NCBI RefSeq assembly: GCF_001589285.1
Contig: NZ_JEMA01000572.1
Span: 1-38,818 of the forward strand
Direction of reading: 5' to 3'
DNA: 38,818 bases
Source of the DNA: Sorangium cellulosum
GTDB taxonomy: Bacteria > Myxococcota_A > Polyangia > Polyangiales > Polyangiaceae
In this document: positions 7,405 through 17,414 of the stretch, piece after piece
Layout: each line of letters begins with the position of its first letter
Numbering within the stretch: position 1 is the stretch's first letter
Notes under the pieces: generated by a model
Databases searched by the model: none
Seen by the model: only the letters and a program-made list of their open reading frames with translations
What the model was told of the DNA's origin: nothing
Program-made: the position numbers and the translations under genes

Positions 7405-8388
7405 CTACGCCCCCCACCAGAGCATCTCGTGCGCCTGGGTCTCGCCGCGGACGGGCACGATCACCCGCACCTTCTGGCCCTCGACCTGGACCACGTGCGC
7501 GGGGAAGCTGTCGGCCGGGTAGTACACGGACTTCACGAAGCCGCTCGCGTCGAGCCAGAACAGGTGCACCCCCTCCGCTGTCGCCCCGTGCATGAGGAGC
7601 ATCCGCCCGCCGCCGAGCAGCGCGAAATCCATGCTCTTGAACCCCATCTCCTCGAAGCGCTCGGGGGACGGGAAATCCTCGCCGACCGACCTGAGCTCCG
7701 GCAGGTGCGCGCGCAGGTGCTTGTAAAGCGTGTCGTACCGCACCTTCGCGAGCCTCGGGATCCGCCGGTCGCCCGCGGCAAGGATCGGGAGCTGCTCGGC
7801 GTCGAAGGTCGGCACCTCCACGTGGGTGCGGTAGCGATCCACGAGCCTCCCGCGGCCGATCTCCTCGTCGCTGAGCGCCTTGAGCCACCACTGAAAGATC
7901 GCGAGATCGCCCGTCCCCGCCCTCGACTCGAGCCGGACCAGCGACTCCCACAGCGGCCTCCGGACCAGCCATGTTCCGCCGTGGTTCCTGGCGACGCACG
8001 CCCCGACGTAGAGCGCCCCGTGCGTCACGAGGGTGACGATCATGGGCGGCTCCCCCGCCCCGCTCCTCGTCGGCGCGCCGTCAGCGTCCCGCGCGCCCTC
8101 TGCCGGCGCGAGCCAGGCGTCGCGCCGCTCGCGCGTCAGCGCCGCGCCCAGGCGGTGGACCGAGGCGTCGGAGAAATCGAGCCCGAGGTCGGGCGCGCCG
8201 AACGCCCCGGGCGCGAGCCGGGCGAACACCTCCGCGGCGTGCTCGATCTGGGCCAGGATCGACGGGTTTCCGGCCGGGTTCGCGTCGGTCGAGCGCGCGC
8301 TCGCCAGGTCGGCGAGCGCGTCGGGCGGGTAGTGCGGCGCGAAGAAGCGCTCGAAGAGCTGTGCGGCCGTGATCGGATCGGCGGGCAT
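7405..8388 (-). CDS. Uncharacterised protein, 327 aa, directly behind rpoN
   Basis: I do not recognise the family. The 327-residue product has no signal peptide or membrane segment. Its C-terminal half carries clear beta-rich stretches: FALLGGGRMLLMHG, GVHLFWLDASGFVKSVYYP and VQVEGQKVRVIVPVRG, ending MLWWGA. The N-terminal part (MPADPITAAQLFERFFAPHY) is helical. The ATG lies 34 bases after the rpoN stop and has no good ribosome site. A 7-base-pair hairpin lies in that gap, so translation or read-through from rpoN may be limited. Aromatic residues (WWLK, WLD, MLWWG) are more frequent than in most neighbours. Function unknown; a link to sigma-54 is suggested only by position. Confidence 0.75.
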   Translation of the reverse strand: MPADPITAAQLFERFFAPHYPPDALADLASARSTDANPAGNPSILAQIEHAAEVFARLAPGAFGAPDLGLDFSDASVHRLGAALTRERRDAWLAPAEGARDADGAPTRSGAGEPPMIVTLVTHGALYVGACVARNHGGTWLVRRPLWESLVRLESRAGTGDLAIFQWWLKALSDEEIGRGRLVDRYRTHVEVPTFDAEQLPILAAGDRRIPRLAKVRYDTLYKHLRAHLPELRSVGEDFPSPERFEEMGFKSMDFALLGGGRMLLMHGATAEGVHLFWLDASGFVKSVYYPADSFPAHVVQVEGQKVRVIVPVRGETQAHEMLWWGA

Positions 8389-8398
8389 GGATGGGGTG

Positions 8399-8417
8399 GC
8401 CGGGCGGGCGGCCCGGC
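8399..8417 (-). terminator. Stem-loop between rpoN and the next gene
   Basis: GCCGGGC (8399-8405), a five-base loop, then GCCCGGC (8411-8417): a perfect 7-base-pair stem filling most of the 34-base gap after the rpoN stop and ending 10 bases before the next ATG. It may act as an attenuator or terminator. Confidence 0.4.
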
Positions 8418-8422
8418 GCGGC

Positions 8423-9943
8423 TCAGAACATCTTCTTGCGCTTCGACGAGCTCAGGATGCCGAGCATCTCGCGGTACTTGGCCACGGTGCGGCGGGCGAT
8501 CTTGATGCCGTCCGTCTCCTCGAGGATCTTGACGATCGCCTGGTCGCTGTACGGGTTCGACTTGTCCTCGGCCACGATGATCTTCTTGATCGCCTGCTTG
8601 ACGCTCTCCGAGGCGATGTCCTCGTCCGCCACCCGGTGGATGGATGAGTTGAAGAAGTACTTGAGCTCGAAGAGCCCCTGGGGCGTGTGCACGTACTTGT
8701 TCGACGTCACGCGGGAGATGGTCGACTCGTGCATGCCCACCGACTCGGCGACGTCCCTGAGGATCATGGGCTTCAGGTAGCCCACGCCGCGCTCCAGGAA
8801 CTCGCGCTGCTTCTCGACGATGCACTCGGTCACCTTGATGATCGTGCGCCGCCGCTGCTCGATGGCCCGGATCAGCCACTGCGCGCTCCGGAGCTTCTCG
8901 CTGATGAACTCCTTCGCCTTCGGGTCCTTGAGCATCCGCTGGGCGAGGTTCTCGTTGATGTAGAGCCGCTGGAGCCCCTTGTCGTTGTCGGTGACGACGA
9001 ACTGATCGCCGTCCTTGATGACGTACACGTCGGGGGTGATGGCGATCGTCTTCTCGTCGACCTCGGCGAAGTTGCGCGCCGGCACGCTCTCCAGCTTCTG
9101 GATCTCCTGGACGGCGTCGTAGACGTCCTCCAGCGGGATCTTCAGCGCCTTCGCGATCGCGGGGAAGTTGCGCCGCTCCACGTTGTGGAGGTGGTCCTTG
9201 ATGATCGCCATCTCGATCGCGTCGAAGCCGAGCACCTCCGCCTGGACCCGCAGGCACTCCGACAGATCGCGCGCGGCGACCCCGACCGGGTCGAAGCGCT
9301 GGATCATCGCCAGCACCTCCTCCGCGTCCTCCGGGTGCAGCTCCGCCTCCCGCGCCAGGTCCGCGAGGCAGAGGTCGGGCCCCTTCGTCCCGTCCGGACG
9401 TTCGCCCCCCTTGAGGTCCAGGTACCCCTTCTCGTCGAGGTTGCCGATGACGAGCAGCGCGAACTGCCGCTCGTTCTCGACGAAATCGCTCATCTGGAGC
9501 TGCCAGAGCAGGTGGTCGCGCAGGTTCGACGGCTTCGTCAGGTTCTGGTCGATCGGCGGCAGCTCCTCGAAGCCGCCCCGGTGCGCTGGCATTGCCTGCT
9601 GGAGCTGGCGATTTTCCAGGAATTGCTCCCAGTCCACCTCCTTGACCCGCTTTTCCGTCTCGCGCGCCGCGATGTCGGTGTCGCGGTCGAACCGCTCGCC
9701 GTTCTCGAGCCGCTGCTCCGTCGGCAGGTCGGCGTTCCTCCCCCTCTGATCCCCCTTCTCCCCGTCCCGCGCCTTCGGGTCGGTCATGTCGTCCGCGAGG
9801 ACCGGGTTGCCGTCCAGCTCCTTCCTGATCTCGTCGACCAGCTCGAGCCGCGAGAGCTGCAGCAGCCGGATGGCCTGCACCAGCTGCGGGGTCATCACAA
9901 GCTGCTGGGACAGCTTGAACTGGAGCTTCATCTCCATGCCCAT
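8423..9943 (-). CDS. rpoN: RNA polymerase sigma-54 factor
   Basis: Alternative sigma factor that directs RNA polymerase to -24/-12 promoters and needs an enhancer-binding ATPase. The 506 residues show region I (KLQFKLSQQLVMTPQLVQAI, from residue 6), an acidic region II (about 50-110), the core-binding domain, a helix-turn-helix with GMHESTISRVTSNKYVHTP, and the RpoN box ARRTVAKYR (483-491) near a basic end SSKRKKMF. The ATG follows AAGGAG by about seven bases, so the start is firm. Myxobacteria have many sigma-54 activators. The usual RpoN companions (hpf, ptsN) are not next to it here; two orphan genes follow instead. Confidence 0.98.
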   Translation of the reverse strand: MGMEMKLQFKLSQQLVMTPQLVQAIRLLQLSRLELVDEIRKELDGNPVLADDMTDPKARDGEKGDQRGRNADLPTEQRLENGERFDRDTDIAARETEKRVKEVDWEQFLENRQLQQAMPAHRGGFEELPPIDQNLTKPSNLRDHLLWQLQMSDFVENERQFALLVIGNLDEKGYLDLKGGERPDGTKGPDLCLADLAREAELHPEDAEEVLAMIQRFDPVGVAARDLSECLRVQAEVLGFDAIEMAIIKDHLHNVERRNFPAIAKALKIPLEDVYDAVQEIQKLESVPARNFAEVDEKTIAITPDVYVIKDGDQFVVTDNDKGLQRLYINENLAQRMLKDPKAKEFISEKLRSAQWLIRAIEQRRRTIIKVTECIVEKQREFLERGVGYLKPMILRDVAESVGMHESTISRVTSNKYVHTPQGLFELKYFFNSSIHRVADEDIASESVKQAIKKIIVAEDKSNPYSDQAIVKILEETDGIKIARRTVAKYREMLGILSSSKRKKMF

Positions 9944-10290
9944 GAGGAGCTCCTTCTCTCAGTTCGCCGCCGGCGCCACCCGCCGAAGGGGGGCCGGGGC
10001 ATTGCGCGAGGTTCGTGCCATCGAGTGTTTCATTGGTGGCCTCACCCCCAACGTAGCATCGAACGGGGCAGCGGCCCGGGTCTTGCTTTCACGTCTGCAC
10101 CAAAAAAAAGCGCGGGGCCTCGGTCCTGCACGGCTGAACACAGTGTCAGCCTCTGGACCACGGCAGGATTTTTTCACCCTGCCTGGGAGCTCGCTCGCAA
10201 CCTGTTTGGATTGGCCCCCGTCGACGGATCGTTGCACTATCGCCCGCCGATCGGGAGGCTTGAAATCCCGAAAGGTTGGGCGAAGGCGCG
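9944..10290. other. Divergent intergenic region between rpoN and the Crp-type gene
   Basis: No gene seen in about 350 bases. It must hold the promoters of both divergent genes. Visible marks are a run of eight A (around 10100-10108), rare at this GC content, and an inverted repeat GGCAGG/CCTGCC around a T-rich 10-base spacer (10162-10183). I could not find a convincing -35/-10 or -24/-12 pair. Confidence 0.5.
10162..10183. promoter_or_regulatory. Inverted repeat upstream of the Crp-type gene
   Basis: GGCAGG, spacer ATTTTTTCAC, CCTGCC. A perfect 6-base inverted repeat with an AT-rich centre, about 110 bases before the regulator start. It could be an operator or a small hairpin. No factor is assigned. 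Confidence 0.3.
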
Positions 10291-11040
10291 ATGGAACGGC
10301 CGAAGGTGCGCGGACCTACGCTGGGGGTCGAGGGGGTGCGCGGCGAGGCCTCGCTGGGCGCCGACAAGGAGCGGATCCTGTCGCGCTCACCGTTCGCCCG
10401 CCTGACGTCGCCGAGCCGGCATGCGCTGCTCGAGATCGGCAGGTTCGAGCGGCTCGCGCGCAGGCAGAGCGTCGTCCAGCAGGGCGCGCCGGCGCGGCAC
10501 CTGATCCTGCTCGGGGCGGGGCGCGTGAAGGTCGAGCGCGTCGCCGACGGTCGGGTATTTCCGCTCGGGCACCGCGGGCCCGGCGACCTCGTCGGCGAGG
10601 GCGCGCTCGCGGGCGCGACGGTCGCGTGCGAGAGCGCGACGGTGCTCGACGAGGGGGACGCGCTCCTCGTGCCGCTCGCCGGGCTCGACCGGCTCGTCGC
10701 GGCCGACCCGGCGATCCGCGCCGCGCTCGCGGCGGCGCTCGTGGCGCGCCAGCTCGAGACCGAGGCGCGGCTCGGCTCGCTGCTCCTCTGCACGGTCGAG
10801 GCGCGCCTGCTCGAGTTCCTCCGCGCCGCCGCCCGGCGGTGGGGGCAGCCTCACGCCGCCGGCGAGCTGGTGTCGGCGCCGTTCACGCACGCCGACATCG
10901 CGCTGCTCATCGGCTCCACCCGCGAGACGGTCACCCTGCTGCTCGGCAAGCTGAAGCGCGCCGGCCTGATCTCGTTCGACAGGCGGCGGATCGTCATCCG
11001 GGATGGCGAGCACCTCGCGGCGCGCGCCGGGTCGACCTGA
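10291..11040 (+). CDS. Crp/Fnr-family transcriptional regulator
   Basis: A 249-residue DNA-binding regulator. An N-terminal tail is followed by a cyclic-nucleotide-binding-like beta-roll (about 35-145): QSVVQQGAPARHLILLGAGR, then HRGPGDLVGEGALAG. A long dimer helix leads to a C-terminal winged helix (about 175-245) with FTHADIALLIGSTRETVTLL, the Crp-type helix-turn-helix. In Crp the cAMP pocket follows the Gly-Glu with Arg and Ser/Thr; here the equivalent stretch reads TVACESATVL and the Arg is missing, so cAMP is unlikely to be the ligand. There is no Fnr-type Cys cluster. The ATG at 10291, behind GAAGG, is preferred to a TTG at 10276. Its 3' end overlaps the convergent receiver gene by 47 bases. 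Confidence 0.9.
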   Translation: MERPKVRGPTLGVEGVRGEASLGADKERILSRSPFARLTSPSRHALLEIGRFERLARRQSVVQQGAPARHLILLGAGRVKVERVADGRVFPLGHRGPGDLVGEGALAGATVACESATVLDEGDALLVPLAGLDRLVAADPAIRAALAAALVARQLETEARLGSLLLCTVEARLLEFLRAAARRWGQPHAAGELVSAPFTHADIALLIGSTRETVTLLLGKLKRAGLISFDRRRIVIRDGEHLAARAGST

Positions 11041-11650
11041 CCGTCCGCCCGGACGGGCCGCTGCGCGTCCTGCGCTGGAGCCGGACCACGGCGCCGCCGC
11101 GCGTCTCGACGGGCGCGTCGGCGCGCGCCTCGACGGAGGCCGCGCGCGTTGCGACCGGACGGACCGCCGCCTCGAGGGCGACCCCGCCGGCGGCGCGCAC
11201 GCCTCGCTCGCCCGGCCCGCTCCGCTCCGCCTTGCCGAGGTCGCCGCGGACCAGCCGGAGGCGGGGGAAGACCCCGGATTTCGTGGAGGGCGGGGCGCCG
11301 AGGTCGACGAAGATCGTGCTGAGGAGCCGGCCGAAGGCGTACGGCTTGAGCAAGACCTCGCTGACGTCGTCCGCGCCGTCGCACGAGACCGGCTCGTCGG
11401 CGCAGAAGACGACCCGCCGCGGCATCGTGCCCTCGCGCCGCAGGCGGCCCAGGATCTCGCGGGCGCTCTTCGTCCCGGGGGCGAGATCGATCAGCGCGAC
11501 GTCGTAGACGCGCTCGCGCGAGAGAGAGATCGCGTCGTCCAGGGTCGCGGCCGGGCTGACGAGGGCGCCGCGGTTGCAGAGGAGGAGCGCCGTGGCCCTC
11601 CGGAGGACGTGGTCCTGATCGAGGAGGAGAACGTTCGGTTGGTACGTCAT
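10994..11650 (-). CDS. Response-regulator receiver-domain protein with basic tail
   Basis: A 218-residue protein. Residues 5-120 form a CheY-like receiver: NVLLLDQDHVLRRATALLL (acidic Asp11 and Asp13), YDVALIDLAPGT (phospho-acceptor Asp55), VVFCADEP (Cys83 where Thr/Ser is usual) and VLLKPYAFGRLL (Lys102). The last 95 residues are Ala/Arg-rich and end very basic, with no output domain I recognise. That part of the gene overlaps the end of the convergent Crp-type gene by 47 bases. The start ATG follows AGGGA at a suitable distance. It is likely a single-domain-type signalling protein. The Cys in place of Thr/Ser could alter activation. No partner histidine kinase is in the window. Confidence 0.85.
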   Translation of the reverse strand: MTYQPNVLLLDQDHVLRRATALLLCNRGALVSPAATLDDAISLSRERVYDVALIDLAPGTKSAREILGRLRREGTMPRRVVFCADEPVSCDGADDVSEVLLKPYAFGRLLSTIFVDLGAPPSTKSGVFPRLRLVRGDLGKAERSGPGERGVRAAGGVALEAAVRPVATRAASVEARADAPVETRGGAVVRLQRRTRSGPSGRTVRSTRRAPRGARHPG

Positions 11651-12197
11651 CGGTATCCCTGCGGCTTGCAGTCGAATTGCGCCGCATCGACGAGGACGGC
11701 CACCAGCGCGCTCCCCGTCGTTCAGCGGCAGCATCCGCGTCCGCGGACGGTGCCCCCTCTTCGCAACGCACGTGCCGACGGCGGGTCGCCGCCGCCGCCC
11801 GGCCCCTCGTCGGCCCCGGATCTCCGCCTCAAACGCGGCCCTTCGCGCGGCGCTGCGGGTGGGGCTGCCCCGCGGCCCCCTCGACCGTCGCTGTGCCCGT
11901 TTCGCGCTCCTCCCGCGGCGCCCCTCCGCCCCGGCGACGACCGCGACCCCATGCTGTCGGCTCGCCCACCGCGCGCCTCCTGGCCGGTGCGCGGTTCGTG
12001 CGCACGGGCCAGCCCAGGTTTGCGGCCCCTCCAGGGCGGCGCCGTCCACCGATCCGCCGGATGCTCCAGGTTGAAGCCGGGCGCGAATTTTACGCCCTAA
12101 CTGATACAACATCCCCGCCTCGACGCGAACGGAGCACCGCGTCAATCTCATTTTCCGGCTTGATGAGGCTGGCGTAGGGTGCCACAAGCGTGCGCGC
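11651..12197. other. Intergenic region upstream of tRNA-Leu
   Basis: About 550 bases with no gene I can support. Frames on both strands are open but Arg/Pro-rich without codon bias. The stretch around 12080-12170 is distinctly more AT-rich than its surroundings and probably holds the tRNA promoter; I cannot fix the boxes. Confidence 0.5.
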
Positions 12198-12282
12198 GCA
12201 CGAGTGGCGGAATCGGTATACGCACCGGGTTTAGGTTCCGGCGCCGCGAGGCTTGGGGGTTCGAGTCCCCCCTCGTGCACCA
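12198..12282 (+). tRNA. tRNA-Leu (anticodon UAG)
   Basis: Cloverleaf read directly. The acceptor stem GCACGAG pairs with CTCGTGC (12272-12278), followed by an encoded ACCA. The anticodon stem CCGGG/TCCGG (12225-12229 and 12237-12241, last pair G-T) encloses the loop TTTAGGT with anticodon TAG at 12232-12234. The variable arm is long, as expected for leucine, and the T-arm is GGGGG TTCGAGT CCCCC. UAG reads CUA and, through wobble, other CUN codons. Single gene, not in a cluster. Confidence 0.96.
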
Positions 12283-12604
12283 CGGCATGAACTCGACCGC
12301 CTCGGGACGCGGCGCGCCGTAGCTCTTCCTTTCAGCAGGGGGCGGGCCCCCGGGACGGTCCGGTCCGCGCGTGGGACCGGCTGGGCGTGTGGAAGCGGGT
12401 CCGCGTCCACGCGACCCGCGCGCCCCTGACATCCCGGCGATCGGCGGCGCCCGGGCGGTGGAGAGCCGTCGGATCGTCGCGGCGGCGTTGTCGACGGAGC
12501 GCGCGGTCCAGGAATTGCGCGGCGCCCGCGGCGCGACTACGTTCGCGTTCCTCGGCCGGACCCTTTCCTCCCACCTGACCGCCGCGGAGCCAAGGCACCT
12601 AAAG
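12283..12604. other. Leader between tRNA-Leu and secA
   Basis: About 320 bases without a supported gene. Near the tRNA lie two adjacent hairpins (12338-12380). The remainder presumably carries the secA promoter and leader. No SecM-like secretion monitor is visible: the in-frame extension ahead of secA has no signal peptide and its first ATG has no ribosome site. Confidence 0.5.
12338..12380 (+). terminator. Tandem stem-loops behind tRNA-Leu
   Basis: The first is GGGGG-CGGG-CCCCC (12338-12351). The second is CCGGTCC, a 7-base loop, GGACCGG (12360-12380). Both stems are perfect and lie 56 bases behind the tRNA, so they probably terminate it ahead of secA. Confidence 0.5.
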
Positions 12605-15640
<3,036 letters not shown>

Positions 15641-15683
15641 GCCGGGCCTCCTGCCCGCCCGCCTGACAGGGCGCGATCTGGCT

Positions 15684-15708
15684 GCAAGGGCCTTCGCCAG
15701 GCCCTTGC
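15684..15708 (+). terminator. Stem-loop behind secA
   Basis: GCAAGGGCC, a 7-base loop, GGCCCTTGC: a perfect 9-base-pair stem 43 bases behind the secA stop and 66 bases before the transaldolase start. There is no T-run. Likely a terminator. Confidence 0.55.
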
Positions 15709-15774
15709 TCCTGCGTCCGACCCCCGCATGAACACGGGCGGAGGGCCGGTTCACCGGCCCGGGGAGGCAGGGCC

Positions 15775-16425
15775 ATGAAGATCTTCATTGATTCTGGGGA
15801 CATCGCGGAAATCAAGGAAGCGCAGTCGATGGGGGTCATCGACGGCGTGACCACCAACCCGTCGCTCCTCGCCAAGGGGGGCAGGCCGACGAGGCAGGTG
15901 ATCGCCGAGATCTGCGAGGTGGTCGACGGCCCCATCTCGGCCGAGGTGGTGGCTGTCGAGAAGGACGCGATCGTCCGGGAGGGGCGCGAGCTCGCGAAGA
16001 TCCACCGGAACGTGGTGGTCAAGGTCCCGCTCATCGACGAGGGGCTCAAGGCCGTCCGGATCCTCGCCGCCGAGGGCATCAAGACGAACGTCACCCTCTG
16101 CTTCTCGGCTGCGCAGGCGCTCCTCGCGGCCAAGGCGGGGGCCACGTACATCTCGCCGTTCGTCGGGCGCGTCGATGACACGGCGGGCGACGGCATGGAC
16201 CTCGTCATGCAGGTCGTGACCATCTACCGGAACTACGGCTTCCCGACGCAGGTGCTCACCGCGAGCGTACGGCACCCCGTCCACTTCGTGCAGGCCGCCA
16301 TGATCGGCTCGCACGCCGCGACGATGCCGATCAAGGTCATCAAGCAGCTCACGAAGCACCCGCTGACCGACATCGGGCTCGCGCAGTTCCTGGCGGATGC
16401 GAAGAAGATACCGGAGCTGGTATAG
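15775..16425 (+). CDS. Transaldolase, TalC/FSA-type short family
   Basis: A 216-residue TIM-barrel enzyme of the short transaldolase family (TalC/MipB, related to fructose-6-phosphate aldolase). It transfers dihydroxyacetone units in the non-oxidative pentose phosphate pathway. Seen: [13 protein letters not shown] at the N-terminus, [22 protein letters not shown] with the Schiff-base Lys83, [25 protein letters not shown] and the C-terminal [18 protein letters not shown] strong ribosome site (GGGAGG) precedes the ATG by about eight bases. The family cannot be split between transaldolase and aldolase from sequence alone; bacterial members of this length are mostly transaldolases. Confidence 0.93.
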   Translation: MKIFIDSGDIAEIKEAQSMGVIDGVTTNPSLLAKGGRPTRQVIAEICEVVDGPISAEVVAVEKDAIVREGRELAKIHRNVVVKVPLIDEGLKAVRILAAEGIKTNVTLCFSAAQALLAAKAGATYISPFVGRVDDTAGDGMDLVMQVVTIYRNYGFPTQVLTASVRHPVHFVQAAMIGSHAATMPIKVIKQLTKHPLTDIGLAQFLADAKKIPELV

Positions 16426-16459
16426 CGATCCCGTGGCCGAGAAGCGCAAGGAGAGCTCC

Positions 16460-17041
16460 GTGACGAAGCGAGGCGGGAGCCGCCCGGCGGCCCCCGCGGT
16501 CGTGTCGATCACGACGCAGGGCGGACCGTTCAAGGGGGTGTCGACGGCGGTCGTGCGCCGGCGAGCGAGCAAGATGCTCGACCACCTCGCGCTGCAGGGC
16601 GTGGAGCTCTCGGTTGCCCTCGTGAACGACGAGGCCATCCACGAGCTGAATCGCACGTACCGGCACAAGGACAAGCCGACCGACGTGCTCGCCTTCCCCA
16701 TGCTCGAGCAGAACGGCGCCGCTTCCCGCCGGCGCGGCCGGCGCGGTCCCCTCGATCCGTCGGCGTGGAGCGGGCTGCTCGGCGACGTCATCGTCTCGGT
16801 CGATACCGCCGCGCGGCAGGCCGCTGAACGCGGCCGTCCGTTGCTCGATGAGATCACGATGCTGCTCGGGCACGGCCTGCTCCACCTGGTCGGCTACGAC
16901 CACAAGACCGACGCGGAGGAGCGGGAGATGACGGCCTTGACCCAGGAGCTCGAGGCTGCCGCGGCGTCACGGGGCAGCAGTCCTACTGGAATCCGGCCTC
17001 GCACCGGCGTCGCGAGACCGAATAAGACAGGGGCTCAATGA
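16460..17041 (+). CDS. ybeY: Endoribonuclease YbeY (rRNA maturation)
   Basis: Zinc-dependent single-strand endoribonuclease used in 16S rRNA 3'-end maturation and ribosome quality control. The 193-residue product carries VALVNDEAIHELNRTYR, KPTDVLAFP, GDVIVSVDTAARQA and the metal motif GHGLLHLVGYDH (H-3-H-5-H). The GTG at 16460 is chosen because AAGGAG sits six bases ahead; an in-frame GTG at 16433 is the alternative. Compared with E. coli YbeY (about 155 residues) it has extra N- and C-terminal tails and a small Arg-rich insertion (RRRGRRG) before the GDV motif. It begins 34 bases behind the transaldolase stop. Confidence 0.93.
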   Translation: MTKRGGSRPAAPAVVSITTQGGPFKGVSTAVVRRRASKMLDHLALQGVELSVALVNDEAIHELNRTYRHKDKPTDVLAFPMLEQNGAASRRRGRRGPLDPSAWSGLLGDVIVSVDTAARQAAERGRPLLDEITMLLGHGLLHLVGYDHKTDAEEREMTALTQELEAAAASRGSSPTGIRPRTGVARPNKTGAQ

Positions 17042-17105
17042 CTTATCCCTTGCGATGCGAAACCTCGCTTGTTAAACGGACGCCCCCTTTCGACTTGGAG
17101 GAAAC

Positions 17106-17414
17106 ATGCCCGGTTCGAACAAGCTGACCAAGGCCCAGATGATCGTTGGTCTTGCCGAGGCCACCAACCTCGACAAGAAGTCCGTGGCCAGCGTGCTCGA
17201 TGCGCTCGGCGAGCTGGTGAAGAAGGAGCTTGGTCCGGAAGGGCCTGGCGAGGTCACGGTTCCGGGCCTCGTGAAGATCAAGGCGAAGGAGACCCCGGCA
17301 ACGCAGGACCGGGAGGGCATCAATCCGTTCACGAAGCAGCCGATGACCATCAAGGGTAAGCCCGCGAGCCGCAAGCTCCGCGCGGCGCCCGTCAAGGCGC
17401 TCAAGGACGGCTGA
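17106..17414 (+). CDS. HU-like DNA-binding protein
   Basis: A 102-residue histone-like protein of the HU/IHF fold. The N-terminal helices KAQMIVGLAEATNLDKKSV and VLDALGELVKKEL are followed by VPGLVKIKAKETPA (beta saddle) and an arm region GINPFTKQPMTIKGKPASR. It ends PVKALKDG, matching the HU end PGKALKD. This is the extended type in which the arm carries a longer PFTKQP loop. A strong ribosome site GGAGG lies about eight bases ahead. The last 14 bases overlap the convergent lnt gene. Likely a nucleoid protein; whether it is the main HU or a specialised paralogue is unknown. Confidence 0.92.
   Translation: MPGSNKLTKAQMIVGLAEATNLDKKSVASVLDALGELVKKELGPEGPGEVTVPGLVKIKAKETPATQDREGINPFTKQPMTIKGKPASRKLRAAPVKALKDG

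Noticed and set aside
10223-10260. Possible -24/-12 promoter ahead of the Crp-type gene (TTGGCC...TTGCAC)
   Set aside because: The GG and GC elements are about 19 bases apart instead of 10.
11677-12177. A 166-residue plus-strand open frame before the tRNA
   Set aside because: Arg/Pro/Ala-rich with no codon bias or domain; overlaps the probable tRNA promoter area.
10994-12283. A longer receiver protein beginning MVHEGGLEPP inside the tRNA
   Set aside because: That opening is the familiar false translation of a tRNA-Leu complement; the receiver fold begins at MTYQPNVLL.
12371-12604. A longer N-terminus for SecA
   Set aside because: SecA proteins start near the KKIFG motif; the upstream ATG has no ribosome site and the added residues show no signal.
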